64,000 bases of DNA, from assembly GCA_018401115.1 (NCBI GenBank), contig JAGYKX010000008.1:62001-126000 (forward strand). Reading direction: 5' to 3'. Position 1 is the first letter of the stretch; the number at the start of each line of letters is the position of its first letter. Made by a program: the position numbers and the translations under genes. This DNA comes from Flavobacteriaceae bacterium (lineage in GTDB: Bacteria; Bacteroidota; Bacteroidia; Flavobacteriales; Flavobacteriaceae). Shown here one piece after another: positions 10,538 to 19,802 of this stretch. A model generated the notes under the pieces. It was not told the DNA's origin and made no database searches. It worked only from the letters and a program-made list of their open reading frames with translations.

Positions 10538-13529
10538 TTAATTTGGCGTCTTCTAACTGGGCTATTTTAGTTTCTGCTTCCCTCATTAATTCGGGGTATT
10601 GCGGGAAATTCTCTAATACATTCTGCCACAAATACTGGGCTTGAAATAAATCTTCTAAAGCAAAAAAATTATCTCCCATAAGAAGGAGTCCCTTAGCAGA
10701 CCACATTTTATAGGCGCCGTAATCACTGGCCAGTTCAAGAATTAATTCATTGGAAGCCTCGTAATTTGCCGACGCATTTTTATAGTAGGCCAACCAATAC
10801 AAAGATTCTGCGACCAAGGCCCCTGAAGCCAACTCCCTGAGTGAGGCATAGCCAGCAATGGCTGCCGCATCATCTCCTTTACTATGAGCGCCTCTAGCCA
10901 ACATAATCTGAGCGTCTTGCTTAATCTCATCTGGCACCTCAGCAAGAGCAATTACTGATTGGGCGTAGTTTAATGCTGCCTCTAAAGATTGGTTTTCATA
11001 ACTCAATCGCATGAGATTAGACAAAGCATAGGCCTTATTAGTGGGGTCTTGTGACCTAGACAACAATTGCTTTAAAGCAGCTTCTGGATTTTCTCCAAAG
11101 CCTTTTTCTAGTTGTAGTTTTATGTATGCGACTAAGGCCGCTTCTGCATGTATAGATGCTGCCTTAGCCACAAAATCATACAATGGAAATGCCTTGTTGT
11201 CTTGAGCAGTTTGGGTGTAAAGCAGGGCTAAATTATAACTGACACTTAATGCGTTCGCTCCGTTGGGAAAATCTTTTAGATACTGTTCAAATCTGTTTAT
11301 TTGCGATTCAATGTCCAAAGATGCCAGGGTCCTGTTCAACTGATCATAGGTCTGTTTTTCTAAAGAAGCCTCTGAATCTTGGGGCAAATTCAGTTGGGCC
11401 ACCCATTTTCTGTAGTCACTTAAACGTCCTTGGTCAATATATATTCTCTTTGCCGCAGAAACGGCTTGAGAAAAAGAGGCAGACTTTGGAAAACGATTCA
11501 CTAAGTCTTGGAATGTTTTTAAAGAGGCGTCTGTTTCAGATAAATTAAACAATAGCAATCCTTTTCTCAACATGGCCTGAGGTACTAAATCGCTTTTAGG
11601 AAATTCTGTTATTAAGCGGTCGTAATAAGCGATTGCCTGAGTGTTGTTTTCTTGTGCTGCTTCACTTAGCCCTAATTCTAAATAAACTTTTGGCAGATAA
11701 TTGTGTCCTGGAAAACGGCCAGTAAAGGACGCTAATATCCCTATTTTTTTAGCGGTATTTCCATTCAATCCATATGCCATAGCCTTGTTAAATTCTGCAT
11801 AAGCAGCTGATTGGGGCTGAGATTTTGCTACGGACTCATAACTGGAAATGGCCATTGAAAATTGACCGCTGCTGTAGTGAGCGTCTGCTATTCTAATTGC
11901 AGCTTGGTTCCGTTCCACCTCTAAATTAGTGTTTAATTGGGTCTGACTTAAAAATTGTTTAAACGCAGTAATAGCCTGGGTAAATTCTTTTGTTTTAAAA
12001 AAAGCAAAGCCCTTTTGGTAGGGTAATAATAACCGCAAGCGATCTGGTAGAAGTGATTCATTCTTTATGTCTGCCAGAAAAGCAAATGCATTCGTGTACG
12101 CGTAGGTTCTTAAAGCTAGTTCAGACTGCCAAAAAAGGGCTTCTACAGCAGCTGCTGAATGGGTATCAAGGGCAATAAGCGATTCAAAATACCCTTTTGC
12201 CAACGCTATTTGCTTTTGTTCCATGGCCATGAGTCCTGCTTGTAGACCAATTGATTGTCTGGTTTTTACATCCTTAGGGTTTCGTTGGGCCAATAGTGCC
12301 AAAGCAGCTTGAAAGTCTCCCTCCAACAAACTGGCTTCCAGCAGTAGTTCTTCTAAGGAGGCAGCTCTGGAATCCTTGGGGTAAGCAGTTATAAATTGAT
12401 CAAAAACTACCTGAAGAGACGTATAGGGATTACCAATCTCATAACTGAGTTGGGCATAATTATAGCGGGCTTCTTTTTGAATATCTGTGTTAAAATTAAA
12501 ATCTGCTGCACGCTTAAATGCATTGAGAGCCTGTGATTTTTGGTTTTCCTTTAAATAAGCTGCAGCCAACAAATAGTATGCGTTTTGCACCAAATCAGTT
12601 TCTTGGTTTAGAATCTTATTAAACTGTGCTATAGCTTCTTTTGATTGTCCAGTAATATAATAGCAATAGCCTAATTGATAGTAATCTTCTGCGCGCCAAA
12701 CCCTCCTTTCTCCCCTGTAATCTAATAAATACGGAATGGCTTTCTCATACTGTTGCAGGCTAAAATAAGCCTCTCCAACTACCTTACTCAGCTGGGAAAC
12801 TTCCGAACGGTTGGCCTTGGGTAAATAGCCTAATGCAGACTCAATTGCTGCCTGATAGTTGCCTTCTCTAAAATAAATGTCGGCCATAAAATAAGGGAGT
12901 CTGTCTGTTTTAAAACCTGAAAAATCACTTTGAAACAAATCCTTTGCAGTTTTATAATCTCCTGAGGCATAAGCGGTGTAGGCTTTGTAATACAAGACCG
13001 CTTTAGCGTATGTACTATTGACTGCTATTTGACTGAATAGATCTGAAGCAGCTTTATAGTCTTTATTAATAAATTTACAGTAGCCGTAATAAAAGTAATA
13101 ATCCTGTTGTTCCTTTGTAGAAAGACCGCCAATAACAACCTTCTGAAGCCAAGGCAATGCTTTAGAATATTGGCCAATCCTAAAAAAAGCTCCTCCTGCT
13201 TTAAAATAAATTTGATTGGCTCCTATGGCATTGGGATAGTTTTTAACAAAGTCTGAGGCAAGTGAAATGGCATTGGGGTCTTCCATACCAATTGCGGCCA
13301 ACACTTGTATTTGAGCTGCTTGTTGTGCGATTATTTTATCCGGATGCTGTTTTAAACCTGCCCCCAAATCTGCTGCCACTAAATAGCGTTTACTCTGAAG
13401 CCATTGCTGGGCAATATGCAACTGCTGTTGCGCATTGGAGTCTCCCAAATGAACCTGTCCTAAAAGTGACATTGGGCCTAAAAACAATAGAAAAAAACAA
13501 GGACTAAATACAGACAATCTCATAGACAT
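10518..13529 (-). CDS. Large secreted tetratricopeptide-repeat protein
   Basis: A 1003-residue exported protein with a signal peptide (hydrophobic residues about 8-24, ending SLLGQ) followed almost entirely by TPR-like helical repeats. Recurrent patterns include YKAASDLF, YEKAIPYL, GQSKEAIAQFNKI and NTQAIAYYDRLITEFPKSD. Such scaffolds hold periplasmic or outer-membrane complexes together. It is first in an overlapping two-gene unit with the plugless barrel protein, and ftsE is divergent 130 bp away. No enzyme domain is visible and the exact role is unknown. The start could also be the second Met at 13523. Confidence 0.85.
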   Translation of the reverse strand: MSMRLSVFSPCFFLLFLGPMSLLGQVHLGDSNAQQQLHIAQQWLQSKRYLVAADLGAGLKQHPDKIIAQQAAQIQVLAAIGMEDPNAISLASDFVKNYPNAIGANQIYFKAGGAFFRIGQYSKALPWLQKVVIGGLSTKEQQDYYFYYGYCKFINKDYKAASDLFSQIAVNSTYAKAVLYYKAYTAYASGDYKTAKDLFQSDFSGFKTDRLPYFMADIYFREGNYQAAIESALGYLPKANRSEVSQLSKVVGEAYFSLQQYEKAIPYLLDYRGERRVWRAEDYYQLGYCYYITGQSKEAIAQFNKILNQETDLVQNAYYLLAAAYLKENQKSQALNAFKRAADFNFNTDIQKEARYNYAQLSYEIGNPYTSLQVVFDQFITAYPKDSRAASLEELLLEASLLEGDFQAALALLAQRNPKDVKTRQSIGLQAGLMAMEQKQIALAKGYFESLIALDTHSAAAVEALFWQSELALRTYAYTNAFAFLADIKNESLLPDRLRLLLPYQKGFAFFKTKEFTQAITAFKQFLSQTQLNTNLEVERNQAAIRIADAHYSSGQFSMAISSYESVAKSQPQSAAYAEFNKAMAYGLNGNTAKKIGILASFTGRFPGHNYLPKVYLELGLSEAAQENNTQAIAYYDRLITEFPKSDLVPQAMLRKGLLLFNLSETDASLKTFQDLVNRFPKSASFSQAVSAAKRIYIDQGRLSDYRKWVAQLNLPQDSEASLEKQTYDQLNRTLASLDIESQINRFEQYLKDFPNGANALSVSYNLALLYTQTAQDNKAFPLYDFVAKAASIHAEAALVAYIKLQLEKGFGENPEAALKQLLSRSQDPTNKAYALSNLMRLSYENQSLEAALNYAQSVIALAEVPDEIKQDAQIMLARGAHSKGDDAAAIAGYASLRELASGALVAESLYWLAYYKNASANYEASNELILELASDYGAYKMWSAKGLLLMGDNFFALEDLFQAQYLWQNVLENFPQYPELMREAETKIAQLEDAKLNEDTDA

Positions 13530-13659
13530 AATACAATTAAAAAGGAAGGCTACTTCCTAAACGCTTCAATTTTAAATAAAGTATAAAGGAATGGAAAATT
13601 AAAAAACCTAGAGCGGGTTACAAAAGAACTTAGTACATTTATATTCACAATTTAAACAG

Positions 13660-14343
13660 ATGTCTTTGCCCATTTTAGAAATTCAACACGCGACTATTTT
13701 TCAAGACCAAAACATGGTGCTTCAGGACATATCCCTTACGCTAGAAAAAGGGTCATTTACTTACCTGATCGGAAAAACAGGCAGCGGAAAGAGCAGTCTA
13801 ATGAAAACGCTCTACGGAGAAATTCCTTTAAAGCAAGGCTCTGGTCATATTGTAGGGGTTAATTTGCTTGGGCTCAAAGAGGCTGACATTCCTTTTCTAA
13901 GACGTAAAATAGGGATTGTATTCCAGGACTTTAAACTCCTACCAGACAGATCTGTAATAAACAACCTGCTTTTTGTACTCAAAGCCACCGGATGGACAGA
14001 CACTTTAAAAATGGAAGAAAAAGCCAATGATGTTTTGGACAAAGTAGGCATGAAAACCAAAGGCTTTAAATATCCTCATGAACTTTCGGGAGGAGAACAA
14101 CAGCGTATAGCTATAGCCAGGGCACTTCTCAATGATCCTGAACTTATTTTGGCAGACGAACCCACCGGCAATTTGGACCCTCAAACCAGTGCAGAGGTCA
14201 TGAAAGTCCTGACAGAGATTCACCAAAATGGCAAAACCATTTTAATGGTGACCCACGACTATGCCCTATTATTAAAATTCCCTTTCAAAACCCTAAAATG
14301 CGAAGACAGTAAAATCTTTGAAGTGGTTCAAAAAGCCCTGTGA
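13660..14343 (+). CDS. ftsE: Cell-division ABC ATPase FtsE
   Basis: ATPase partner of FtsX, which couples divisome activity to peptidoglycan hydrolysis at the inner membrane. The 227-residue protein has Walker [10 protein letters not shown] (38-46), the Q-loop in [15 protein letters not shown], the signature LSGGEQQ (142-148), Walker B ELILADEP (161-168) and the H-loop in MVTHD. The [10 protein letters not shown] segment is characteristic of FtsE as opposed to LolD. No ftsX lies next to it, as is usual in flavobacteria. The ROK kinase gene follows 43 bp later on the same strand. Confidence 0.88.
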   Translation: MSLPILEIQHATIFQDQNMVLQDISLTLEKGSFTYLIGKTGSGKSSLMKTLYGEIPLKQGSGHIVGVNLLGLKEADIPFLRRKIGIVFQDFKLLPDRSVINNLLFVLKATGWTDTLKMEEKANDVLDKVGMKTKGFKYPHELSGGEQQRIAIARALLNDPELILADEPTGNLDPQTSAEVMKVLTEIHQNGKTILMVTHDYALLLKFPFKTLKCEDSKIFEVVQKAL

Positions 14344-14386
14344 TATTTTTTTTGTTTCTTTGTTTTGCTAAAATTATTACGCATAC

Positions 14387-15124
14387 ATGGAAGTACTAGG
14401 GATAGATATTGGAGGTTCGGGAATTAAAGGCGCTTTGGTCAATACAGATACAGGGACCATGCTTACAGAAAGGTTTAGAATCCCCACCCCTAGTTCCAGA
14501 AAGCCAGATGAAATGGCAGAGGTAGTGGCTCAAATTGTGAGGCATTACAATTACTCAGGTCCCATTGGCGTGGGTTTTCCCAGTATCGTTAAAAAAGGGG
14601 TTTGTAAGAGCAAGGGCAACCTTCACAAATCATGGGTAGGGGTTCATGTACCGGAACTTTTTGAAAAACATACAGGATGCCCTGTTGTGGTAAACAATGA
14701 TGCAGACGCAGCAGCCTCTGCTGAAATGGCTTTTGGGGCCGGTAAAGATAAAAAAGGACTGGTCATGATGGTGACCGTTGGAACCGGATTGGGTAGTGGC
14801 GCTTTTCTGGACGGAAAACTCATTCCTAATTTTGAATTGGGGCAGATTCCTTATAAAAACTATGATAAGATTGAATTGTGGGCGTCAGCAGCAGCCAAAG
14901 AAAAAGAAATGCTCTCTTTTAAAAAATGGACCAAGCGTTTTAATACTTTTTTAAAATATGTAGAGCTTATTACTGCACCAGACCTCATCATTGTGGGTGG
15001 TGGAACCTCGAAAGACTGGGAGCGATTTTCCGAACACATCTCTATTGAAACCCCCATTTTACCTGCAGAATTTTTAAATCAGGCAGGAATAATTGGTGCT
15101 GCTATGGGCGCGATAAAGCAATAG
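14387..15124 (+). CDS. ppgK: ROK-family kinase, polyphosphate glucokinase-like
   Basis: A 245-residue cytoplasmic sugar kinase of the ROK/ASKHA fold. It shows the N-terminal phosphate loop DIGGSGIKG (7-15), the substrate-site segment VVVNNDADAAASAE, the second phosphate motif TVGTGLGSG, and GGGTSKDWE near the C-terminus. Its size and spacing resemble polyphosphate/ATP-glucomannokinase (PpgK), which phosphorylates glucose using polyphosphate or ATP. The phosphoryl donor cannot be read from sequence. It probably shares a transcript with ftsE, without an obvious functional link. Its stop is 3 bp from the stop of the convergent typA. Confidence 0.75.
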   Translation: MEVLGIDIGGSGIKGALVNTDTGTMLTERFRIPTPSSRKPDEMAEVVAQIVRHYNYSGPIGVGFPSIVKKGVCKSKGNLHKSWVGVHVPELFEKHTGCPVVVNNDADAAASAEMAFGAGKDKKGLVMMVTVGTGLGSGAFLDGKLIPNFELGQIPYKNYDKIELWASAAAKEKEMLSFKKWTKRFNTFLKYVELITAPDLIIVGGGTSKDWERFSEHISIETPILPAEFLNQAGIIGAAMGAIKQ

Positions 15125-15127
15125 CCA

Positions 15128-16927
15128 TTAAGCAATTTTGTTTCGCTTTCTCTCTACCTCAGTCAGGTGAATTTTTCTGAGCCTCAAGAAGTTTGGCGTT
15201 ACCTCTACGTACTCATCTTTTTGAATGTATTCTAAAGCCTCCTCTAAGGAGAATTTAATAGCAGGTACGATCTTAGCCTTGTCGTCTGCACCTGAAGAAC
15301 GCACGTTAGAGAGTTTCTTTGTTTTAGTTACGTTAACAGACATGTCGTCTCCACGAGAGTTCTCTCCAATCACTTGACCTTCGTAAATATCTTCTCCCGG
15401 ATCTACGAAAAACTTACCTCTATCCTGAAGTTTGTCTATAGAGTAAGGAATGGCTTTTCCTAATTCCATTGAAACTAGTGATCCATTTTGTCTCATTGGA
15501 ATGTCTCCTTTCATAGGCTGATACTCCAAGAACCTGTGCGCCATAATAGCCTCACCTGCCGTAGCGGTTAAGAGTTGGTTTCTTAGTCCAATAATACCTC
15601 TAGAAGGGATTAAAAACTCACATACCATTCTTTCTCCTTTTGCTTCCATAGAAGTCATCTCGCCTTTTCTCATAGAAACCATCTCTACTGCCTTTCCAGA
15701 AACGGATTCTGGTAAGTCTATAGTCAATGATTCTATAGGCTCACATTTAACACCGTCAATTTCTTTGATAATTACTTGTGGTTGACCAATCTGAAGCTCG
15801 TATCCTTCTCTTCTCATGGTTTCAATAAGTACTGAAAGGTGTAATACCCCACGACCAAAAACCAAAAACTTGTCTGCTGAATCTGTTTCGTTTACCCTAA
15901 GGGCTAAGTTCTTTTCTAACTCTTTAGTCAAACGCTCTTTAATATGTCTAGAAGTCACAAATTTCCCGTCCTTACCAAAGAATGGACTATCGTTAATAGT
16001 GAACAACATACTCATAGTAGGTTCATCTATGGCAATAGAGGCCAATTTTTCAGGATTTTCAAAATCTGCCACAGTGTCTCCAATCTCAAATCCTTCAATC
16101 CCTACTAAGGCACAAATATCTCCTGCAATTACCTCAGTCACTTTTAAACGGCCTAAACCTTCAAATGTGTATAACTCTTTAATTCTTGATTTCACAATAC
16201 TTCCATCTCTCTTAACTAAAGATATGGGCTGTCCTTCTTTTAAAGTACCTCTTTGTAAACGACCAATGGCTATTCTTCCTGTAAATGAAGAGAAATCTAA
16301 AGAGGTAATTAACATTTGTGTATTTCCATCCTTCACTTCAAAAGTTGGGATATGATCAATGACCATGTCTAAAAGCGGCTCTATATTTTCTGTAATATTC
16401 TTAGGATCATCACTCATCCAGTTGTTCTTAGCAGAACCGTAAACGGTTGGAAAGTCTAACTGCCACTCCTCTGCTCCTAATTCAAACATGAGGTCAAACA
16501 CCTTCTCATGCACCTCCTCTGGGGTACAATTTTCTTTGTCTACCTTATTGATTACCACACAAGGTTTTAAGCCTAAGTTAATCGCTTTTTGTAATACAAA
16601 TCTAGTCTGAGGCATAGGACCTTCAAAAGCATCTACCAATAACAACACCCCATCTGCCATGTTTAATACACGCTCTACTTCTCCTCCAAAATCTGCGTGA
16701 CCAGGAGTATCGATAATGTTAATCTTAGTTCCTTTATATTGAACAGAAACGTTTTTAGACACAATGGTAATTCCACGTTCTCTTTCTAAATCGTTGTTAT
16801 CTAGAATGAGGTCTCCTGTTTGTTGGTTTTCACGAAATAACTGACAGTGGTACATGATTTTGTCTACCAGGGTGGTCTTTCCGTGGTCTACGTGGGCAAT
16901 AATGGCAATGTTCTTTGTATTAGACAT
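15128..16927 (-). CDS. typA: Ribosome-associated GTPase TypA/BipA
   Basis: A translational GTPase related to EF-G and LepA that binds ribosomes and helps assembly and stress adaptation. The 599-residue protein has G1 AHVDHGKTTL, the switch segment ERERGITI, DTPGHADF (G3) and NKVD (G4), followed by the BipA-specific C-terminal region containing RGIIGLRNQLLTAT. Length is normal. A -7 promoter box lies 42 bp upstream of the start. It is monocistronic, convergent with ppgK and divergent from kdsA. Confidence 0.95.
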   Translation of the reverse strand: MSNTKNIAIIAHVDHGKTTLVDKIMYHCQLFRENQQTGDLILDNNDLERERGITIVSKNVSVQYKGTKINIIDTPGHADFGGEVERVLNMADGVLLLVDAFEGPMPQTRFVLQKAINLGLKPCVVINKVDKENCTPEEVHEKVFDLMFELGAEEWQLDFPTVYGSAKNNWMSDDPKNITENIEPLLDMVIDHIPTFEVKDGNTQMLITSLDFSSFTGRIAIGRLQRGTLKEGQPISLVKRDGSIVKSRIKELYTFEGLGRLKVTEVIAGDICALVGIEGFEIGDTVADFENPEKLASIAIDEPTMSMLFTINDSPFFGKDGKFVTSRHIKERLTKELEKNLALRVNETDSADKFLVFGRGVLHLSVLIETMRREGYELQIGQPQVIIKEIDGVKCEPIESLTIDLPESVSGKAVEMVSMRKGEMTSMEAKGERMVCEFLIPSRGIIGLRNQLLTATAGEAIMAHRFLEYQPMKGDIPMRQNGSLVSMELGKAIPYSIDKLQDRGKFFVDPGEDIYEGQVIGENSRGDDMSVNVTKTKKLSNVRSSGADDKAKIVPAIKFSLEEALEYIQKDEYVEVTPNFLRLRKIHLTEVERKRNKIA

Positions 16928-16969
16928 AAAGTGCTTATTTATAGATTACTTAGCTCTGCTAAGCGCGCG

Positions 16970-16977
16970 CAAAGATA
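16970..16977 (-). promoter_or_regulatory. -7 promoter box of typA
   Basis: The minus strand reads TATCTTTG followed by C, a full match to TAnnTTTGC, 42 bp upstream of the typA ATG. No clear TTG at -33 was found. Confidence 0.6.
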
Positions 16978-17070
16978 CTCCTATTTTTTATCAGGCGATT
17001 AAATAATTTGCTTTTTTATTTTTTTATCCTTGTTCTATGATTGAATAGTTAGTCTGAGTGAAGGAATCTC

Positions 17071-17104
17071 TTGGGTACAAATAGATAAAAAAGGAATATC
17101 TTTG
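17071..17104 (+). promoter_or_regulatory. -33/-7 promoter of kdsA
   Basis: TTG (17071-17073) and TATCTTTG (17097-17104) are spaced by 23 bases. The predicted transcript start near 17111 lies downstream of a possible first initiation codon at 17102. This favours the ATG at 17123 as the kdsA start. Confidence 0.65.
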
Positions 17105-17122
17105 TCCTTTAAAACAACCTTT

Positions 17123-17944
17123 ATGCAATTAGATTTAATCCCTCAGATCAAGCACACTAAAAGCAATAACTTTTTTCTTTTATCCGGTCCTTGTGCCATT
17201 GAAGGGGAAGACATGGCACTTAGAATTGCAGAGAAAATCGTCAGAATTACAGACGCTTTAGAAATTCCTTACATTTTTAAAGGAAGTTTTAAAAAGGCCA
17301 ATCGCTCTAGGGTAGATTCTTTTACTGGGATTGGAGATGAAAAGGCTTTAAAAATTTTACAAAAAGTATCTCAAACTTTTGGCGTTCCCACCGTGACAGA
17401 CATTCATGAAATATCAGATGCCGTTTTAGCTGCTCAATACGTAGACGTATTACAAATACCTGCCTTTTTAGTAAGACAGACGGACTTAGTGGTCGCTGCC
17501 GCTAACACTGGAAAAGTAGTGAACCTCAAAAAAGGACAATTCATGAGCCCAGAGAGTATGCAACACGCGGTACAAAAAGTATTGGACAGCGGGAACAATC
17601 AAGTAGCTATTACAGATAGAGGCACTATGTTTGGCTACCAAGATATGGTGGTAGATTTCAGGGGAATACCCACTATGAAAGCCTATGCACCTGTTGTATT
17701 AGATGTAACCCACTCCTTACAACAACCCAATCAGACTTCTGGAGTGACTGGTGGCAGACCAGACATGATTGAAACCATAGCCAGAGCAGGTATTGCCACA
17801 GGAGCAGACGGTATTTTCATTGAAACCCATTTTGACCCTACCAATGCTAAAAGTGACGGAGCCAACATGCTTCACTTAGATCATTTAGAGAAACTTCTCA
17901 CGAATTTAGTAGCCATTAGAAAGACGGTTCAAGGCCTTCAGTAA
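17123..17944 (+). CDS. kdsA: 3-deoxy-8-phosphooctulonate (KDO-8-P) synthase
   Basis: Condenses phosphoenolpyruvate with arabinose 5-phosphate to KDO-8-phosphate, for the inner core of lipopolysaccharide. The 273-residue protein starts at ATG 17123. A longer frame from 17102 would begin upstream of the predicted transcript start and exceeds the family length. Recognisable are LLSGPCAIE, the substrate-site segment YIFKGSFKKANRS, TDIHE, NLKKGQFMSPE and DVTHSLQQPN. Metal-dependence class was not decided. It is convergent with the next gene, only 3 bp between stops. Confidence 0.95.
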   Translation: MQLDLIPQIKHTKSNNFFLLSGPCAIEGEDMALRIAEKIVRITDALEIPYIFKGSFKKANRSRVDSFTGIGDEKALKILQKVSQTFGVPTVTDIHEISDAVLAAQYVDVLQIPAFLVRQTDLVVAAANTGKVVNLKKGQFMSPESMQHAVQKVLDSGNNQVAITDRGTMFGYQDMVVDFRGIPTMKAYAPVVLDVTHSLQQPNQTSGVTGGRPDMIETIARAGIATGADGIFIETHFDPTNAKSDGANMLHLDHLEKLLTNLVAIRKTVQGLQ

Positions 17945-17947
17945 GCT

Positions 17948-19153
17948 TTATTTTCCATTGACATAAGACGTAAGGTAGCTGTAGCGATCTGTAAGTTTTC
18001 CGTTTTTGGTCATTTGAGCCCTTGCTAAAACCCCATCTGCATCTCCATTAAAAAATGCAGGGATTACATGGGTTAAAAAAGCAGCCCCAAAACCCTTTGA
18101 GGCATCTCTAGGTAATTCACAAGGAAGGTTGTCTACTGCCATAACAGCTATGGCATTTGGATCCATAAAATCTACCTCTTTAGCGGTCTCTCTATCTATA
18201 CCATAAATAGGATCTGCAATGGTACTTGCCCTAAGCGTGGTAGGAATTGGGTGACCAATATCACAACTAACATCTGCAATAACCGAGACTTTAAAATTGG
18301 AACCCTGAATGTCTTTTAGTTTAAAAAATGCTGGAGCCCCCTGACCGTAAAAGTGCCCTGCAATAAAAACATCTGATTCTTCCGTATATTGTAAAAAATC
18401 TGATTTATACGCCTCTGGATTGTCAAAAAAATCCTTTTTATCCGCAACGAGTCCGTCACTTCGCTTATTGTATTCAAGTACATCTATTTGTGTGTACACT
18501 GGACCTGTAAAATGTCTTCCCATAAAATGCTCGGGACATACTTTTAATACCCCAGCAGCGTCTAACAATTCTGCAGCACCATTGCCAACCCTTCCCATTC
18601 CTGTTAGCACTACTTTAATTGGGGGCAGGCTCACGGACTTAATAGCTGCTGTAAGCGCTTCTAAATCTCTGAGATCACTGGCTTTAGGCAAATTAAATAA
18701 TTCGTGTTTTAAACCATAGGTTCTTAGGCCATTATAAGCACCCACCAATCCGGCATATCTACCAAAAGCAACGAGTCTTTGGCCGCTGGCAGAAGTAATA
18801 ACCTCATGGTCATACAAGCTGATGTTTTTTTCCAATACCGCCCTTAATAAGTCTCTATTGTACGGTTGCTTTTTAATTGTATGAGAAAAGAAAAAGTATT
18901 TTTTATTAGGAATTAGTGCCTCAATGGGCACTTCTTTAACCCCTAAAAGCACTTCGCAGTCCTCCATGGAAGCAGAAACTTCCAAGCCTTTTTCCTTGTA
19001 TTCATTGTCTTTAAAAACCCTTATATCCGAGGGCTCAATAATTATTTGCGCACTAGGATACTCATCCTTAATATCTTGACAAAATTCAGGCGTGAGCACT
19101 ACTCTTTTGTCCGGTGGGTTTTTTCTCTCTTTGATAATACCAAAAGAAGTCAT
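17948..19153 (-). CDS. AlaDH/PNT-family NAD(P)-dependent dehydrogenase (saccharopine dehydrogenase-like)
   Basis: A 401-residue cytoplasmic oxidoreductase. The N-terminal domain starts GIIKERKNPPDKRVVLTPE, as in alanine dehydrogenase, transhydrogenase alpha and LYS1-type saccharopine dehydrogenases. A central nucleotide-binding segment VVLTGMGRVGNGAAELL follows. Conserved blocks DVSCDIG and MAVDNLPCELPRDAS are typical of the LYS1-like branch. Substrate is uncertain: a lysine- or alanine-related amino acid is plausible. It is a single gene just upstream of, and divergent from, ssrA. Confidence 0.7.
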   Translation of the reverse strand: MTSFGIIKERKNPPDKRVVLTPEFCQDIKDEYPSAQIIIEPSDIRVFKDNEYKEKGLEVSASMEDCEVLLGVKEVPIEALIPNKKYFFFSHTIKKQPYNRDLLRAVLEKNISLYDHEVITSASGQRLVAFGRYAGLVGAYNGLRTYGLKHELFNLPKASDLRDLEALTAAIKSVSLPPIKVVLTGMGRVGNGAAELLDAAGVLKVCPEHFMGRHFTGPVYTQIDVLEYNKRSDGLVADKKDFFDNPEAYKSDFLQYTEESDVFIAGHFYGQGAPAFFKLKDIQGSNFKVSVIADVSCDIGHPIPTTLRASTIADPIYGIDRETAKEVDFMDPNAIAVMAVDNLPCELPRDASKGFGAAFLTHVIPAFFNGDADGVLARAQMTKNGKLTDRYSYLTSYVNGK

Positions 19154-19211
19154 GGGCTTTATTTTATTGCTCTAATTTAAGAGGATTTCACTGGCTTGGC
19201 AAACTTTTTAG

Positions 19212-19219
19212 TAACTTTG
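19212..19219 (+). promoter_or_regulatory. -7 promoter box of ssrA
   Basis: TAACTTTG followed by C matches TAnnTTTGC, 12 bp before the mature 5' end of tmRNA. No well-spaced -33 TTG is seen; the nearest TTG (19196-19198) is only 13 bases upstream. Confidence 0.6.
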
Positions 19220-19230
19220 CCAGCTCCTAC

Positions 19231-19624
19231 GGGGCCGACCGGTTTTGACAGCGAGGCCAATTGGGATGTAAGCATGCCGAGCGCTGAATTACAGCTCGTA
19301 AATCTCATTTTTCACACTTTTAATTGGCGAGAATAACTACGCTCTAGCTGCTTAATCCGAATCATAGTAGGATTTAGCCACGTCCTTACAAGGTAGGGAG
19401 GCCAGATGTTCCTGAGAAGCCCTTGTTGTTGGCGTCTCAATCCGGAACACCATCAAAAGCAACATAGAGAGATTAAGGCTTCGGTAATCTCTTAAAACTA
19501 AAGAAGCTAAGGTTGTGTTGGGCGGTTTTCGGTCAGGCACCTCACGAAAACTAATCGAAAACTAAGCATGAAGAAAGCATTGTAATTGCTTGTTTGGACG
19601 AGGGTTCGACTCCCTCCGGCTCCA
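19231..19624 (+). ncRNA. ssrA: Transfer-messenger RNA (tmRNA)
   Basis: Rescues stalled ribosomes and adds a degradation tag. The 5' end GGGGCCGACCGG pairs through GGGGCCG with CGGCTCC at the 3' end, forming the tRNA-like acceptor stem. The T-arm GGTTCGACTCC is intact. The tag frame at 19326-19355 encodes GENNYALAA followed by TAA, the usual Bacteroidota tag. Total length is 394 nt without CCA. In this copy the discriminator A is followed by CAT, so CCA is not encoded. A second copy of the 3' end 6 kb away does read A-CCA, which marks an insertion at this gene's 3' end. Confidence 0.95.
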
Positions 19625-19625
19625 C
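19610..19625 (+). repeat. Left attachment-site repeat (attL) at the ssrA 3' end
   Basis: CTCCCTCCGGCTCCAC is identical to 25652-25667. It covers the 3' acceptor strand of tmRNA, a classic integration target. The gene stays intact because the inserted DNA supplies the end of the RNA. Confidence 0.85.
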
Positions 19626-19628
19626 ATT

Positions 19629-19661
19629 AAAAGCCTATAATCCCAGTGTTTATAGGCTTTT
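19629..19661 (+). terminator. Terminator after tmRNA, inside the island
   Basis: AAAAGCCTATAA and TTATAGGCTTTT form a 12-bp perfect stem with a 9-nt loop and T-tract. It begins 5 bp after tmRNA. Since it lies on the island side of the att repeat, it was probably carried in with the element. A second terminator follows the other repeat at 25,674. Confidence 0.85.
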
Positions 19662-19763
19662 TTAATTATGGTTACCTGGATCGTTGCCTGAAATACTGTA
19701 CAATACTACACATTAATAGATGCAGATATCGACACAGTGATCACGTAAAAACTTAAATATCAA

Positions 19764-19781
19764 GTAATTGCATATAATTAC
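19764..19781. repeat. Short inverted repeat in the left end of the island
   Basis: GTAATT and AATTAC are separated by 6 nt, in the 185-bp non-coding segment between the first and second att-like copies. It could be a leftover arm-type recombinase site. No coding potential was seen in this segment beyond the ssrA terminator. Confidence 0.3.
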
Positions 19782-19802
19782 AGGAAAATAGCGGAAAGAT
19801 CG

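Noticed and set aside
13660-14343. LolD-type lipoprotein ATPase pairing with the LolC/E-like permease
   Set aside because: The [10 protein letters not shown] segment is typical of FtsE, and the permease gene lies 16 kb away.
15816-16355. 179-aa open frame on the plus strand
   Set aside because: It lies wholly antisense to typA, has no domain sense, and the typA frame has all GTPase motifs; it is a shadow of codon bias.
19352-19540. 62-aa open frame on the minus strand
   Set aside because: It lies inside tmRNA, whose paired ends and tag frame are clear.
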